The position numbers were made by a program, and so were the translations under genes. Shown here piece after piece: positions 23,825 through 36,303 of a DNA stretch of 64,000 nt. The notes beneath the pieces are model-generated. The model worked only from the letters and a program-made list of their open reading frames with translations. It searched no databases and had not been told where the DNA came from. Each line of letters starts with the position of its first letter. Position 1 is the first letter of the stretch. The DNA is taken from the NCBI GenBank assembly GCA_954871525.1, contig OX940861.1, forward strand, positions 41,739,201 to 41,803,200, written 5' to 3'. This DNA is from Parietaria judaica (lineage: Eukaryota > Streptophyta > Magnoliopsida > Rosales > Urticaceae).

Positions 23825-25809
23825 TTTTTACGTCATTAAGAATTTTTGCCAATAAAGAATAAGATTGGAAATATAGTCATACTATTTGGTAAGGTAATAG
23901 TATTTTTACCGCAAATATCATTAAGCCATATATAGCCCTTAGAGAGTATAAAAGAGGCAATTGTGTTATGTTATCTAATGGAGGTGATTTGACTAAAAGG
24001 TTGTAAGCAAAGATACGTTAATATCTTATTGAGGATAATATTGGAGTATCTTAAACTTAGTAAAAGACATTAATATTTATCTATAAGAATATAATTTGAA
24101 TAAGATTAGATTAAAGATACGATACTTTAATTCACTATACTTTTTCATATTTTACTTATTTTTATAGTTCCTCATCATTTTTTCTTCTGGTATATTGAAT
24201 AGAATTAGAAATATATGTACAGAAAAGATCCGGTAATTTGGCCGTGTTCGTAGAATTTGCAAAAAGCATATTTGTTATTTTCAAATTCTTTATTCTAGTA
24301 AAACTAAACTCATTTAATACATTTTTTTCTTATAAGATAAAGGATCAAAATCTCGCATAATATGGTCGAATCTCAATTAAATTAGCTCTTGAGAAAAAAG
24401 ATAGAAAATAAACGGACTCATAGAACAGCTACATCAATATTTCGTCTTTCCGCAAAATTAATGTTCCATCATTTTTATTTTCTATTTTTTCAACAACTTA
24501 TTTTCCTGAGCTTCTATTTCCTCATCTTGAGAGTATAATATTCAGGCAACGCCGACTATCTCCCACCGTTTGCCGCTGCTACTCACTTCGTCGCCGGAGT
24601 CATCGATGAGCATAGCACAATGATGTGTTCCATCTTTGTACTGGTGTTTTGAATTATTTTCTCTTTATTTTAAGTCATTAAAGTTCTAAATAAAGTTATC
24701 GATGTGTATTATTAAAAATTAGTCAGTTTATCCGATACATATTTTAGCTAAAGTTGTTAGCGTTGCGGTTCAACACCACCGCGCATGATGTCCGTCCACT
24801 AGTTTTTTTTTTTTATATAAAAAATCTATTATTTAGTGCCGTCCAAACTCTAAACAAACCAAGTATCCTTTACAAAAATGTGGCCTTTGACTGCTCATTT
24901 CTTGGGCCAAATTTCGTAACAATGGGCTTTCATTACCAGTTTAACTATTGGATAGCATTTGTGGAAGCCCCAGTTTGAAATCTAGTGCCGAAAATTATAT
25001 TTATCGATAACACAGTAAAAACGATACTAATGCAAGCGATAAGCGGCATCACTGATTTGACCTTTTTTTTTATATATAATGCAATTTGACGCAGCGGAGA
25101 AACTCGAACAAAACTCGGTTGTTGATTCACGAACGAAATGTTAGTTGAAGCTCTTCCAATGCGTGATGATTAGCGCACAAACAAAAGGGCTTTGAGCATC
25201 AACTTCAGGTCCTCACAAGAAGGTTTAGGTACTTTTTCCATTATAAAAAGAGCCGGAGTATCCGGCCATTTGACTGAACTTAGATACTTTTGTCCTTAAT
25301 TATCTAAATAATATTACAAGAAAACAACAAGTTATGAAAACGACCACATATAAAAACGAGTGATATATAAACAACATGTAAATAACAAAGAAAATAGAAA
25401 CGACATGCAATAAAAAAACGAAAATAACATGATAACGACAAGAAAATAAAAGGAGCAAAAGACAAGACAAACGACGACAACATAGTTGAGTCAATTTCAA
25501 GGATGTAAAACGACAAGAAAACGCAACCAACAAACCTACACAAATAGGCCGAAAAATAACATTATAATCGGAGGAACAATAGGCATAAAAAAATTCCCTC
25601 ATAGAAAGTAAAATAAAATAAATCTCCAAAACATTGACCAAATTTCTCGTAGTTGTGAGAACTTATGCCTCCAAAAAATAATTGCATACTAATATGAGCA
25701 AAATGAGTGATGTAATATGATAATATGCATTTTTTTACTCTAAAGGAGAATACACAATATATAAGTAAGCTTCTAATAAGTATGCCCAATCGGATGTCCG
25801 GTTCAGGAC

Positions 25810-25844
<35 letters not shown>

Positions 25845-26100
25845 CCGGACCCGGACTGTACAGGTCCGGATTTTTTAGGCGCTAAACTCGTTTTATTAAT
25901 TCAAATATAAACTTTTGGTATTTAAGTCTAATTTTTTGAAAACTTAATCTAGGCTCAAGATTGGCTCTTTTTTTTTTAAAAATATCCAGACCCAGACTTG
26001 TCTGGACCTGTATACGGGCCATCCGGGTCCAGATTAAAAAATAAAATTCGGGTCCGGTCTATTATATAATGTAATTTTACTCATGGCCCCAGTGTCTACT
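23825..26100. other. Non-coding spacer upstream of the kinase gene
   Basis: I see no gene. It includes an (AAT)n tract and a CCGGACCCGGA-rich patch (25790-26070) resembling hAT subterminal sequence but without recognisable ends. Confidence 0.5.
25810..25844. repeat. (AAT)n microsatellite
   Basis: About 11 AAT units, flanked by GGTCCGGAT-type motifs. Confidence 0.9.
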
Positions 26101-26370
26101 CACTAGTACAAAACCGGGTACGAACCACGATCTTTAACCGTTGTTTGACGTCTCGACAGACCAGAATCCGTCATTTGAACCGTTCAAACGATCATTTTAA
26201 ACCGTTGATTGAACGTTAAGATTTTTCCATTTACGCCGGGGTGCTGTCAAAGAGAGCCGCAACGCTGATTCAAACGACGGATATTGAAATGACAAGTGCA
26301 AAACCGTCATTTTTATTGCATAGATCACTAATTTCGCCGCTCAAGCGACGGATAAAATTCCGTCTTATGT
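26101..26370 (+). mobile_element. Orphan CACTA-like terminus
   Basis: CACTAGTACAAAACCGGG followed by repeated AACCGT / ACGG motifs (for example GACGGAT and CCGTCATTT in both orientations) resembles a plant CACTA left end with its subterminal motifs. No right terminus was found before the kinase start codon, so this would be a truncated end left about 500 bp upstream of that gene. Confidence 0.45.
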
Positions 26371-26605
26371 TTCTCACGCTATATATATATATACACACAC
26401 ACACGTCAGTGCGTACGTATATAATATTGAGAGCAAGAAAAAGACGCGAAACAGAAAGAGTAGAGCAGTTAGCAAGAGCAGTTGGAAATGGAGGAATCAG
26501 TGAGAATGAGATCACTCTTCAATGGAGCAGTTGCTTTCTCTCACTCTTTTTATACAAAACCCTAACCCTAGCCCAATGCTCTCACACCCTAGCTAGCTCA
26601 ACAAA

Positions 26606-29600
26606 ATGAGCGTCCAATCTCCAAGATCCCTCTCGGCTTCCACGCCCTCGTCGCAGTGGCGGCCGCGCACGGCCGGCTGCTGCTCCGCAGAGGACGGCAC
26701 GACGCCGCTGCGGCGCCTCAGCCGCGCGTGCCGGTCGTCGCCGAGGGAGAGCCGGAAGTCGTCTAACTCGGCGGCGGTGCTGGGGGCGTCGTTCCGGAGA
26801 ATGTCGTTCTCGGAGCTGAGCCGGTCGTCGTCGGTGCGGATCGTGGAAGACCTGGCGCAGAGCTTTGGCGCCGAGCTGTGGGATTTCCAGCTGAGCGAGC
26901 TCCGCGCCGTGACGCACAATTTCTCCGCCAACTTCCTGCTGGGAGAGGGCGGGTTCGGGACGGTGCACAAGGGGTACGTCGACGAGAATCTCCGGCACGG
27001 GTTGAAGGCTCAGCCGGTGGCCGTCAAGCTGCTCGACATCGAAGGGCTCCAAGGACACCGCGAATGGCTCGTAAGTTCAAGATCACGAATTTAAGAAATA
27101 ATTAAATTGATAAATAAAACGGTTTGTTACTTAAGAAAAAGTTTGAATTATCTGTAATTATTGGTTAGTATAAGTTTTTGGTTACTTTATAGGAATAATT
27201 GTGGGAAAAGTACTCAATATTATTCAAAATAGCATGGTATTTTTCTAAATCTTCAATTACTTATAGTTGAGAAAATTACGTTTTCGATTGATTTTGCGTT
27301 TCGTTTCGTGTCTCTCCCTCCATTAATATTAATTTTTTTGTTACATATACAACTTATATAGAGAAACACTCATTTTTCCACGCATTTAAAATTTTCAAGC
27401 TAAATTATATTTCAATTTGAGACATATGTGTAAATGACTTAACATTGTCGGAGATCATGACACCAAAACAATCAAAAGTACAAATTTCTTAACTTTGAGT
27501 CTTATTCGATAATATTAAAAACTCAAAATTATGTTGCATTATATATATACTTTTGCGGCAATTATTTCCACTCCATATCTACCAAATAAATAAAATAGTG
27601 ATTTCATTTGTCGTTAATATTTTATTTTTAATATATCCTTACGTACATCCAAAACAACAGGAATCGCTAATCATGCTTGATTTTTATAATTGAAATTATC
27701 ATAAAGTTGATGAATAATTGAATTTTGACTTTTGATGACCAGGCAGAAGTCATATTTTTGGGGCAGCTCAGGCATCCTAATCTGGTCAAATTGATTGGAT
27801 ATTGCTGTGAGGACGAGCAAAGGCTGCTTGTCTATGAATTCATGCCACGTGGCAGCTTAGAGAATCACCTCTTCAAAAGTCAGTCATCTTCTGCCTATTA
27901 TCATTTACTTTATTTCACAAATTAAGTAATTAACCAATACTTATTCTTAAAGTAAATAGCGGCAAAAGTATTTATGTTATAGTAGTTACAGTACAGTGCT
28001 TATGTTATGTTTTGACGACATATGTATCTAAGTCTTTAAAAAGCTGATATTAAGTTTTTATTCTTTTTTTTTGCGGCGAAAGTTGCTAAACTCTTAGTTT
28101 TCAAAATATTTTATGAATTAGTTTATTAAACGGTAAAAACTTGATCTCTTCACCAATTTTTAAAATTCTAAAAAACCGAAAACTATATCAGTTTAAATAA
28201 TAATCAAACTCAAAATTTTAAATAATACATGAATATTAGAGCAATAATTTAGCTTTAAAATAATAATACTAAGACTGTTTTTTTTTTTTTGTCTAGTTTT
28301 TTACATTGAAGTTTGGTTTTCGGGGCGAGACCGGCCCAAAACCCGTACCTGAATCTTTACATAAATTACTAGGCACAAAACAGTAGGAAGCTCTACTGAA
28401 TCTATAGGGTTAATGACGGCAAAAATACCCAAAGTTTGGTCAAAGAACCCTTCGTGTACCCAAAGTTTAAAAGTGGTGGCAAAAATACCTAAAGTCACAT
28501 TTGGGGAGTTGACCACTCCATATTCGTAACGCCGTTAAATTACCCGTTAACTCTGGCCACGTGGACAAACGTGGGTTGCTGACATAACAATTTTTGCCAC
28601 ATGAACGAGCCCACATCAGCCTCGTTTATGACAAAACAACGAATTAAACCCCTAATTAATACTATATAATACAACTAATGAAACCCCTTATGATTACACT
28701 TAACAAAATAGATTTGTCCACGTGGCCATAGTTAACGGATAAGTTAACGGTGTTACGAGAATGGAGTGATCAACTCACCAAATGTAACTTTGGGTATTTT
28801 GACAACCACTTTTAAACTTTGGGTACACGAGGGGTTCTTTGACCAAACTTTGGGTATTTTCACCGTCATTAACCCGAATCTATATTACATAAGAAAAAAA
28901 AATTATGTACGATGATCAAATTATACATGCAGGGCTCTCTGTGTCAGTTCCATGGGGGACGAGGCTGCGGATAGCCATCGGAGCAGCCAAAGGCCTCGCT
29001 TTCTTGCATGGAGCCGAAAATCCAGTCATTTACAGAGACTTCAAGACTTCCAATATCTTACTCGACTCTGTATGTTTCTTTTTTATTCTATATCAAGGCT
29101 ACCTCGACCCTTTTCGAAGTCTTGAGTGAAAATAACGGAAGTAAAATGAGTAAAAGTAAATAATTTGAGAGAGATGAAACAATAAATTAACAAAATTTAA
29201 TTTTTTATGGGATGAATAAATTACTTATAACGTGTGTGTATATAGATATCACATGGTAAAAGAGAGTAATATTTTGGTGTGGTTTAGGATTTCACGGCAA
29301 AGTTATCAGACTTCGGACTGGCGAAAATGGGGCCGGAGGGATCGGAGACACACGTTACCACTAGAGTGATGGGCACTTACGGATATGCAGCTCCGGAATA
29401 TGTTTCTACAGGTTCACTTTTAGCCCAATCATACATTAATTATAACTTTGCACAACATTTATTTGTGAAACCGGGTCTAAAACTTTTTTTTTTTTTTTTC
29501 AAATCCCGAACCCGGATTTTTGGATCGGATTTAAACCTAGATTTTTCTTTTAAAAAAAATTAAAAATCAGTTTGAGTTTTTTGTCAAAGTTATTTGGCAA

Positions 29601-30372
29601 ATTATAGCATGTTATCTTAACTTTTAAGGTCTAGGGCGAAGGATTGATGTAAAGTCTTTCATTTTTTTTTAATATATAAAGAATTTTTGTTAAGAAATGT
29701 TATGTTAGTGAGAGTTAAGTGAGGGGAGGGAAAATATACAGATAAAGTTTGAGAAAATACCTTTTAGTTGTTTTGCATTTGCTTTCAGAAATTTCAGAAC
29801 ATTTTTTAGTTCTACTTCAAAAATTGTCGATTTTTAAGAAATTAACCGAACATAATTTCTTGAATCGATTTGACACTTTTAGATAAAAGTACTGAAACTA
29901 ATTCCAAAATTATTGACTAATCCGATCGAGCACAGGGCATTTGACGACGAGAAGTGACGTGTACAGTTTCGGCGTGGTCCTGCTAGAGCTCTTGACAGGA
30001 AGACGAGCGATGGAGCGATCAAGGCCCAAAGGCGAGCACAATCTCGTCGACTGGTCCCGGCCATATCTAGGCAGTTCCCGGCGCCTGCGTTGCATCATGG
30101 ACCAAAGGCTCGGGGGGCAGTACTCAGTGAAAGGCGCCAAAGAAATGGCGGCTTTGGCCTCGCAGTGCACGAGTCTCAACCCCAAGGACAGGCCCAAAAT
30201 GAGCACCATCATCGACACCCTTGAGAGCCTCCAGAATCTAAAGGACATGGCAGTCATTTCTGGCCAATGGCCCGCTCCGGCCAAGCCCGGTGCCGCTCGG
30301 CGTGGAGCCAGAATGGAGGTGAGGGGTGGGAATATCAGGAAGTCTTCACCGATATTCACTCCCTCTAAGTGA
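26606..30372 (+). CDS. RIPK-like receptor-like cytoplasmic kinase (RLCK-VII)
   Basis: Five exons give 432 aa: 26606-27070, 27743-27878, 28933-29069, 29288-29411 and 29936-30372. All introns are GT-AG. The kinase domain shows the P-loop GEGGFGTV (113-120), ATP-binding Lys141, helix-C Glu157, catalytic [10 protein letters not shown] (Asp236, so an RD kinase), DFG 254-256 and activation-loop [10 protein letters not shown] (267-276). The RLCK-VII signature GLQGHREWL and the [19 protein letters not shown] region agree closely with Arabidopsis RIPK and related PBL kinases. Those proteins act at the plasma membrane below immune and RALF/FERONIA receptors, which is family knowledge and not shown here. 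The N terminus (about 90 aa, Ser/Arg-rich) lacks a Gly2 myristoylation site, but Cys25-Cys26 could be acylated. Intron 2 carries a MITE ending about 50 bp before the splice acceptor. Exon 1 is far more GC-rich than the others. Confidence 0.93.
28407..28875. mobile_element. MULE-type foldback MITE, copy 2, in kinase intron 2
   Basis: It begins GGGTTAATGACGGCAAAAAT and ends with the complement. It is flanked by a perfect 9-bp duplication GAATCTATA (28398-28406 and 28876-28884). It is the same family as 18089-18531. Its right end lies 57 bp before exon 3 of the kinase gene. Both arms contain a CACGTGG box. Confidence 0.88.
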
Positions 30373-30788
30373 ACGAGTGAACTTGTAAAGGAGTAAGTGC
30401 ATATATTGGTATGTACTATGACAATTGTGTATATATATAACTTATATGGTATGTGTGTATATATATATCATATATGTAAAACTTTTTCTTGGTTTAAAAT
30501 GAAATCTCAACGTGCCATGCAAAGTTGTTGTGATGCATTAAATCTGGGTTGTGCTTGTGCTTTATTTTTTTTTTAAATTAAAGATAAAAGGCATGAAATC
30601 TCATTACGCGAACTCGAGTTCTAATTAGGTTGACATGCACTCAAGAAACACAAAGAGAGATGCAAGACTCGGAATAAGATAAATAAAAAAATATCAAAGT
30701 TTATATAACAAACTAAACGAAAAGGGAAGTAACTAAACCTATAGTTACTTCAAAACGTTGTATGTAGATATTTAATCCCTCTTGAAAT
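30373..30788. other. Kinase 3' flank
   Basis: Contains the presumed 3' UTR of the kinase gene and AT-rich DNA. Nothing else recognised. Confidence 0.5.
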
Positions 30789-32030
30789 TTAATATATTTC
30801 CAGTTTATTAAAAAAAAAAAAACTAAACCTATAGTTCTCTTTTAAACACACATCATCATTGACAAAAGACGAAATAAAATTTGGATGCGAGGGCCACCGA
30901 TAATGATCCAAATTCTGAGTCCCAAAATTAGCTAGAGCATCAACGACTATATTTCTCTCATGATAAGTATGAGATACATTAAAATTAATGACATCCACAA
31001 ACCGGATGTATTTCGACCAACGAGCTCGTAGCTTCCAAGGAACCAAACTCGTATTCTTCTAAAAATGTTGAAAAACATCTTTAGAATCACACTCGAGTAA
31101 TAGATTATCTCAGCGAAATTTCATAGCTTTTAACCCGCAAACATTGTAACCATCACTTCAGCTTCATATGCAAAAGCGAAGTTAATATGAAATTAGAACG
31201 AGCCATGAAGAAATCCGTGACAAGTTCTAAAAATGCAACTAGCCCCTGTCACTGCTGGAGTACCCATAGAAGAGCCATCGGTATTACAAAGCCAGACCAT
31301 ATGGTGAAAATGCTAAACAACTGAAATGATTTTTGGAACTTTTAATTCTAGGATGAATGTCGAGGTTAAAATCTTTAAAATCTTAAGGTCCTACTAGGTG
31401 CTTCCAGACCTAAACTTGAAGATATTTGCTTCCTTGATAAGTTTCTAGACATTTCTAAAAATGTGAATGTACTAAGAATCTCATCATCAAGTAAACAAAT
31501 GTTTCTAGTTCGCCAAATTAGTCAAATTGTAGATAATAATAGTGTTCCAGAGTGCAAAGACATGGGGATCCAGATTAACAGAGGCCGCACACGTCTGAGA
31601 GCAACAAGGCTAATAATGACCCTCCTTTATTGATAGGTTTAAGTAAAATACCAGAAATTAACATCCCAAGTTGAACCCACAAAGTTGCAATGAACAAAGA
31701 TATGGCTAGAGTGTTCCACCTGGTTGTTGCATAAATGACACACAAAAGCTAACGAGAATATTTTTTTTTCCTGCAAACTTCGTTGGAAGAAAACCTAAGA
31801 AAACTCTCAAACAAGTAATAGACCTCGAAGGCAGAAAGCAATTCTTTCCACAAAAACTTTTGCCACTGATGAAACAAATTATAATTTGAACATAAATATT
31901 TAAAATGGCTTTTACCGAAATCTTACCATCATTTGGGGTTGCGAAACACCCACATAATTGTTGGGTTTTTCTAAAATATTCCGCATCTCTGGAAGCAGAA
32001 ATTCTGGAGAATCCTAGAAAACAATACAAT
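30789..32030 (-). pseudogene. LINE relic: zinc-finger RT-associated domain plus RNase H
   Basis: Read on the minus strand, about 32030-31690 encodes a region like the zf-RVT domain (..FLPSRSITCLRVFLGFLPTK). Further on (about 31290-31190) comes CNTDGSSMGTPAVTGASCIF, the RNase H start, and about 31046-30850 reads VPWKLRARWSKYIRFV.. and VDALANFGT, the RNase H C-terminal part. The order is that of the 3' end of a plant LINE polyprotein. Frames are broken by stops and shifts, and no upstream endonuclease or RT core is visible, so this is a 5'-truncated dead copy. Confidence 0.65.
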
Positions 32031-32089
32031 CGAGATGACATAGCTAAATCAAAATAATACATACCGGTTTGAGAATATATTCTCTACAG

Positions 32090-32940
32090 AACACTTCCTT
32101 ACTTTATCTCCGGTCGAATCTCCACGTTGTACACGCCGTTGATGATGCGCCTAGCTTTTCTTTATGCTCCACGTCGATCACAAGCCGCTCAAATGTTCGG
32201 CCTCTATGTAGTCCACCACGTCGACAATCGGAACACCTTTATGGCCGGAAATCACCCTCTCCGAATACTAGTTCTTCGAGGATGATTAGAATACGAACAA
32301 GACTCTCGGGGATAGTAGAACTCGAGCTTTGTCTCTCTTTGAATAGTGCAGTGAATAGTAATCCCGTGAATAGTGTTTTGGTGGTGATGAGAGAATGGCT
32401 TGCTTGCTTGAGTTCTCTATTTATAGGGAGAGGAGAATCATCTCCATTAATGAGAATAATCACCATTAAGGAGAATGATCTCCATTAATGTGAATCTCAT
32501 GTAATTAATAAGTTTCCTTATTATGAAGATCTCATCTTATTAAGGAAAGGGATATATGTAATTAATATATTGATTAGTCAACTATATTAATTACACACAA
32601 TTCTATAATCAATACCGTGATCAATCTCATTAACTCGCGTGAACCTTTATGGAAGGTTCATTCCCAAATCTTCGGGTACTTGTATCGCAAAGATATCTTA
32701 CAATAACATGCTTCCTCGATAAATATGTAATTCTTAATATCATTAGTGTGGTTGACAAGTTCATAGGCAAATTCCAATTATCATAAACTCAGTAATCCAA
32801 TACTTTTTAATCGTAAGATTGATTCTTTTCGACAGATGAATATTTTATATATCCGCTATGCAAGGATACAACCAATTACCAAGCCAAAAGTTCTTGATTG
32901 ATTGTTTATTTACGAACTAAGAACTTTGTTTGCAACAAAC
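32090..32940 (-). mobile_element. LTR-like block (possible solo LTR, minus strand)
   Basis: On the minus strand this AT-rich block has a TATA-box-like CTCCCTATAAATAGAGAAC (about 32415-32433), short GGAGATGATTCTCC-type repeats and a pyrimidine/CGTCG-rich leader, the look of a copia-type LTR. No partner LTR, exact border or TSD was found, so the call rests on composition and layout. Confidence 0.3.
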
Positions 32941-34050
32941 GAAAAACAAAATTTTAACGGACATCAAATAGAAGAGGAAATAATGTTAGTTCTCAAAGAA
33001 CCATTTTCATTAAAAATCCAATTTTTAATGATTCAAAGGAAAATAATTTGAACTTATAAACTGAGAGTATGACTTTTATTGAAGCACTCAAATTCTTCAC
33101 ACCAGTAGTCTAGAATATAAATATATATGACTATTAATAATTAATAATATGACGATTTTGTGTAAAACTTTACTTTATATTTAATCTATACTTGAAGAAA
33201 CAAACATAATTTTTAACTTAAAAAATATAAGTTTGAAATGTACTTTAATGATTTCTACAATAAAAATGATAATATGGAGTATTAATTATAGTCTGAGTAT
33301 GAAAGATGTCGTTTATGAGGTGCATGCATAGTTGTAGAAGTTTAATATTGATCGAAGAATATTTATTTATAGTTAATTAATTAGAGGACATTTTACTAAG
33401 ATTCTATTGGTCTTGTGAAGAGTCTCATTATCAAGCCATCAACGCATTAAAAAAAATATCATACTGGAACGACATTATTGGATCCGAAACCCCTCAAATG
33501 GTAACCATTTCACAAGAAGGAATTACCCTCCTAGAAGTTCTTACTTTATGTAACCATAGGGATAGATCTTGACTTTAGAGCACTAAGTAAGATAAATTCT
33601 TACTCTATTAAAATATATTAAGTATATTTTATTAAAACAAAATATTTTTTTTACTTCAGAATAAAATTAAATGTTAATAAATTATCACCAATCGTATATT
33701 AAGTTTCTCAAATCTAAAGTATTAAATTTCAATAATATTTTATAAGAAAAGATAAAATAAATAACAGATGAAATTAAAACAAGAAAAAATAAGTGATAAG
33801 TTTAGCTTTGTGAATAAGAAATAAATTTTTATTTGCTTTACAAGTTTTATGTGATAATATTTGCACATCATAATGATCGATATTTTTTTATTTATTTTAT
33901 CTCTAAAGAACATTCATCTTAATTTAAGGATGGTTAATAAATACAATATGAAGTGTATAGTGTAGTATAGTATAAGTTTTTTTCAATAGCTGTTGAAATA
34001 CCATACAACTACTTGTGATTATAAAATCAATGATGAAGACTTTGTCCTAC
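32941..34050. other. AT-rich spacer
   Basis: No gene or repeat that I can support. Confidence 0.5.
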
Positions 34051-34053
34051 ATT

Positions 34054-34688
34054 TTAATTTAATTGTAAAATACAATTTATTACATGAACTATTCGGTCTT
34101 CGTCATTGCATAACTTTTGCAATACCATGTAGCTCTTGCAATATCGTATTGCAGGAGCTACACGGTATATAGGCGACATGCTTTCGTAAACAATCTCTTG
34201 GACATTGATTAAAAATGTAGAAAAGTTGCCTATCAACATTGCATTAATCAGAGGATCTTCAAATTCAAGACAATCTTGTAGCATAAATGTAAACTCTTAA
34301 ATAAATAAATTAACAACTAACTAAATAAATAAATCATTAATTTTACCACGAATATCAATTTGTGGTTGCACACGTGTACGATAACGTTCCTTATGAATTT
34401 CAAAATCTTATAATTCGATGTGCCGTAATCTGGGTAGTTTGTGGGTCGACCCTCAAGGCACCGAAACACTGGCTCCATATTGAGTCGTTGAGACCACATT
34501 GACAGTTCATAACAATCTTGTACAAAACTAATAAATGAAAGCTTGTCACTATTAGACAAGTGATTACTTTTATCCTTCAAATCTCCCATGAACACTATTT
34601 TCTCATGCGCCAACATTAACGCCATGTGTAGACACGAAAACTTCCCATCAGGCGCCGAACCCAGTAGGAGACTCCTGAAATTATACAT
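34054..34688 (-). pseudogene. Unidentified gene relic (two exon-like blocks)
   Basis: Minus-strand block 1 (34679 down to about 34340) is preceded by an acceptor-like TTTCAG. It encodes HMALMLAHEKIVFMGDLKDK, then SDKLSFISFVQDCYEL and YGTSNYKILKFIRNVIVH. A donor-like GTAAAATT follows, and block 2 (about 34297 to 34057) continues in frame as EFTFMLQDCLEFEDPLINAM. The spaced pattern of D-K-L-S-F..D..E-L and Y-G..L..F-I-R-N-V..H is faintly reminiscent of the KEN ribonuclease domain of IRE1/RNase L-like proteins. That is a weak, memory-based impression and I do not assign a function. No start codon or full gene is visible, so it is a fragment or pseudogene. Confidence 0.35.
34067..34165. repeat. 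Dispersed repeat, copy 1
   Basis: Contains GAACTATTCGGTCTTCGTCA and TTGCATAACTTTTGCAATAC, which recur at 34905-35055 and 35225-35380. It also includes the small inverted pair around TTGCAATATCGTATTGCA. Confidence 0.6.
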
Positions 34689-34904
34689 ATCTTTTGTACA
34701 ACGTTTTTTGAACGTATTCTAAAAAGAAGAATTCCAATATTTTACTTAGTTCTTTTACAATCATCATTGATTGATGTCCGAGTCTTCGATACATAAATTA
34801 ACCTCTATGCTTTACTAGAATCATGTTTTACTATAAAGTTTCTTAAACCCAAGGATTTAAGCACGTGTCTTGGCTGTGAGCACACATAATTACACTGACT
34901 ATTG

Positions 34905-35060
34905 TTAATCAAGGACATTGTGAAACACATTTTATTGCAGGAGCTATTCGGTATTCATCATTGCATAACTTTTGCAATACTGTGTAGCTCGTGCAATACG
35001 TATTGTAGGCCCCGAGAAAACTTCATAGTAATGATTCACCCCAAGCGCCCCCGAAAAGGA
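34905..35060. repeat. Dispersed repeat, copy 2
   Basis: Starts AATCAAGGACATTGTGAAAC and contains the GAGCTATTCGGTATTCATCA, TTGCATAACTTTTGCAATAC and GTAATGATTCACCCCAAG segments. It repeats about 320 bp later. Confidence 0.65.
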
Positions 35061-35219
35061 TTAAGCCGGCCATATATATATGTATCATAGTCGTACCAGT
35101 ATACATGCAATATGCTTGTATATATAGTCGACATTGCGATATGTTAGACCGACATGCTTGATTAACATAGTTGTACCTGTATATGTAGGCCATTATATAG
35201 ACGAAATATAATGGCCATC

Positions 35220-35385
35220 CAGGTCTCTATGTTAATCAAGGACACTGTAAAATATAGTTTATTGCAAGAGTTATTCAGTCTTTGTCATTATATAACTTTT
35301 ACAATACCGTGTAGCTTGTGTAATGTTAGGCTCCGAGAAAACTTTATATTAATGATTCGCCCCAAATCTCCAAAATAGATGAGGC
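35220..35385. repeat. Dispersed repeat, copy 3
   Basis: Starts AATCAAGGACACTGTAAAAT and contains related GAGTTATTCAGTCTTTGTCA and TTAATGATTCGCCCCAAA segments, parallel to copy 2. It indicates a roughly 320-bp tandem duplication. Confidence 0.65.
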
Positions 35386-35798
35386 CAGCCCTATATGCTA
35401 CATAATGAATAGGGCAATATGTCAAGCAAATAATGAATACAGAATAATATGACTCTAACGGTATGATATGATTTTCTTAATATTTCTTTGGAGATTCATT
35501 TCGCCATTAATTATTCTCTCGACTTTTGTTTTGACTTCCTTCTTATCTTAACCTCCGAAGTCAACATTTGTAAGACATTTTGATTTTTTTTTTTAAACCA
35601 TGAAAGTCGTTATGCCATGATTTGATCTAAAAGAGCTGGCCGGATACATAAACAAAGAGTAAATATTATATATATAAAAAAATTAATCGTTTTACCTCTA
35701 AATTTATCATATCAAATCATTTTAAGTTGTTCGATTTTTTTAGTATTATAAAGTTTAACTCTTTAATTTATAGTTGTGTATCACACTGAAAATTCACG

Positions 35799-35844
<46 letters not shown>

Positions 35845-36303
35845 TGGATAAAATAACATTCAAATAAATAAATGAAGTCATTGCTAGTAAGTTCATTTAA
35901 TGTAAAATTTAATCTAATTCTGTTTCTAATCGGATTAAAAATTCAATTCTATCTGACTTAATTTTTTTTTTATATAAAAAAAACATGTTTTTACATTTTG
36001 TCTTAAACGTAGACATCTGATTGTACACGTGGCACGCGGGATCTGTTTGTTAGAAGGGTGAACCCGTCATTTGAGACCCCTCCGGTGCCTTGTCTTGTTC
36101 GGTTGATCACAGTTGTCCCCACTGGCGATTGCTAAACCAACGACGAAATGACCCATTTGCCCCTCTCTCGACCTTCGTCGCTCTTTTTGCGGCTATACTA
36201 GTTAGTATTTACAAGCTCACAGCCACTTCTTCTTCTTCTTCTCAAAAAATAAAAATTATTAAAAATTAAAAAAATTTCTCGAGCTTGAAGAGCAAGAGCA
36301 ACA
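35386..36303. other. AGD gene upstream region and 5' leader
   Basis: Contains a (TA)n tract (about 35805-35841) and, just before the start codon, a TTCTTCTTCTTCTTC pyrimidine tract typical of plant 5' UTRs. No other gene is seen. Confidence 0.5.

Noticed and set aside
25300..25789. Minus-strand frames rich in Phe/Leu/Cys suggesting a membrane protein
   Set aside because: The composition is what AT-rich DNA gives on the T-rich strand. No start context, splice sites or family pattern support a gene.
26582..27058. Minus-strand frames of 125-158 codons
   Set aside because: These are shadows of the GC-rich first exon of the RIPK-like kinase, which has clear kinase motifs on the + strand.
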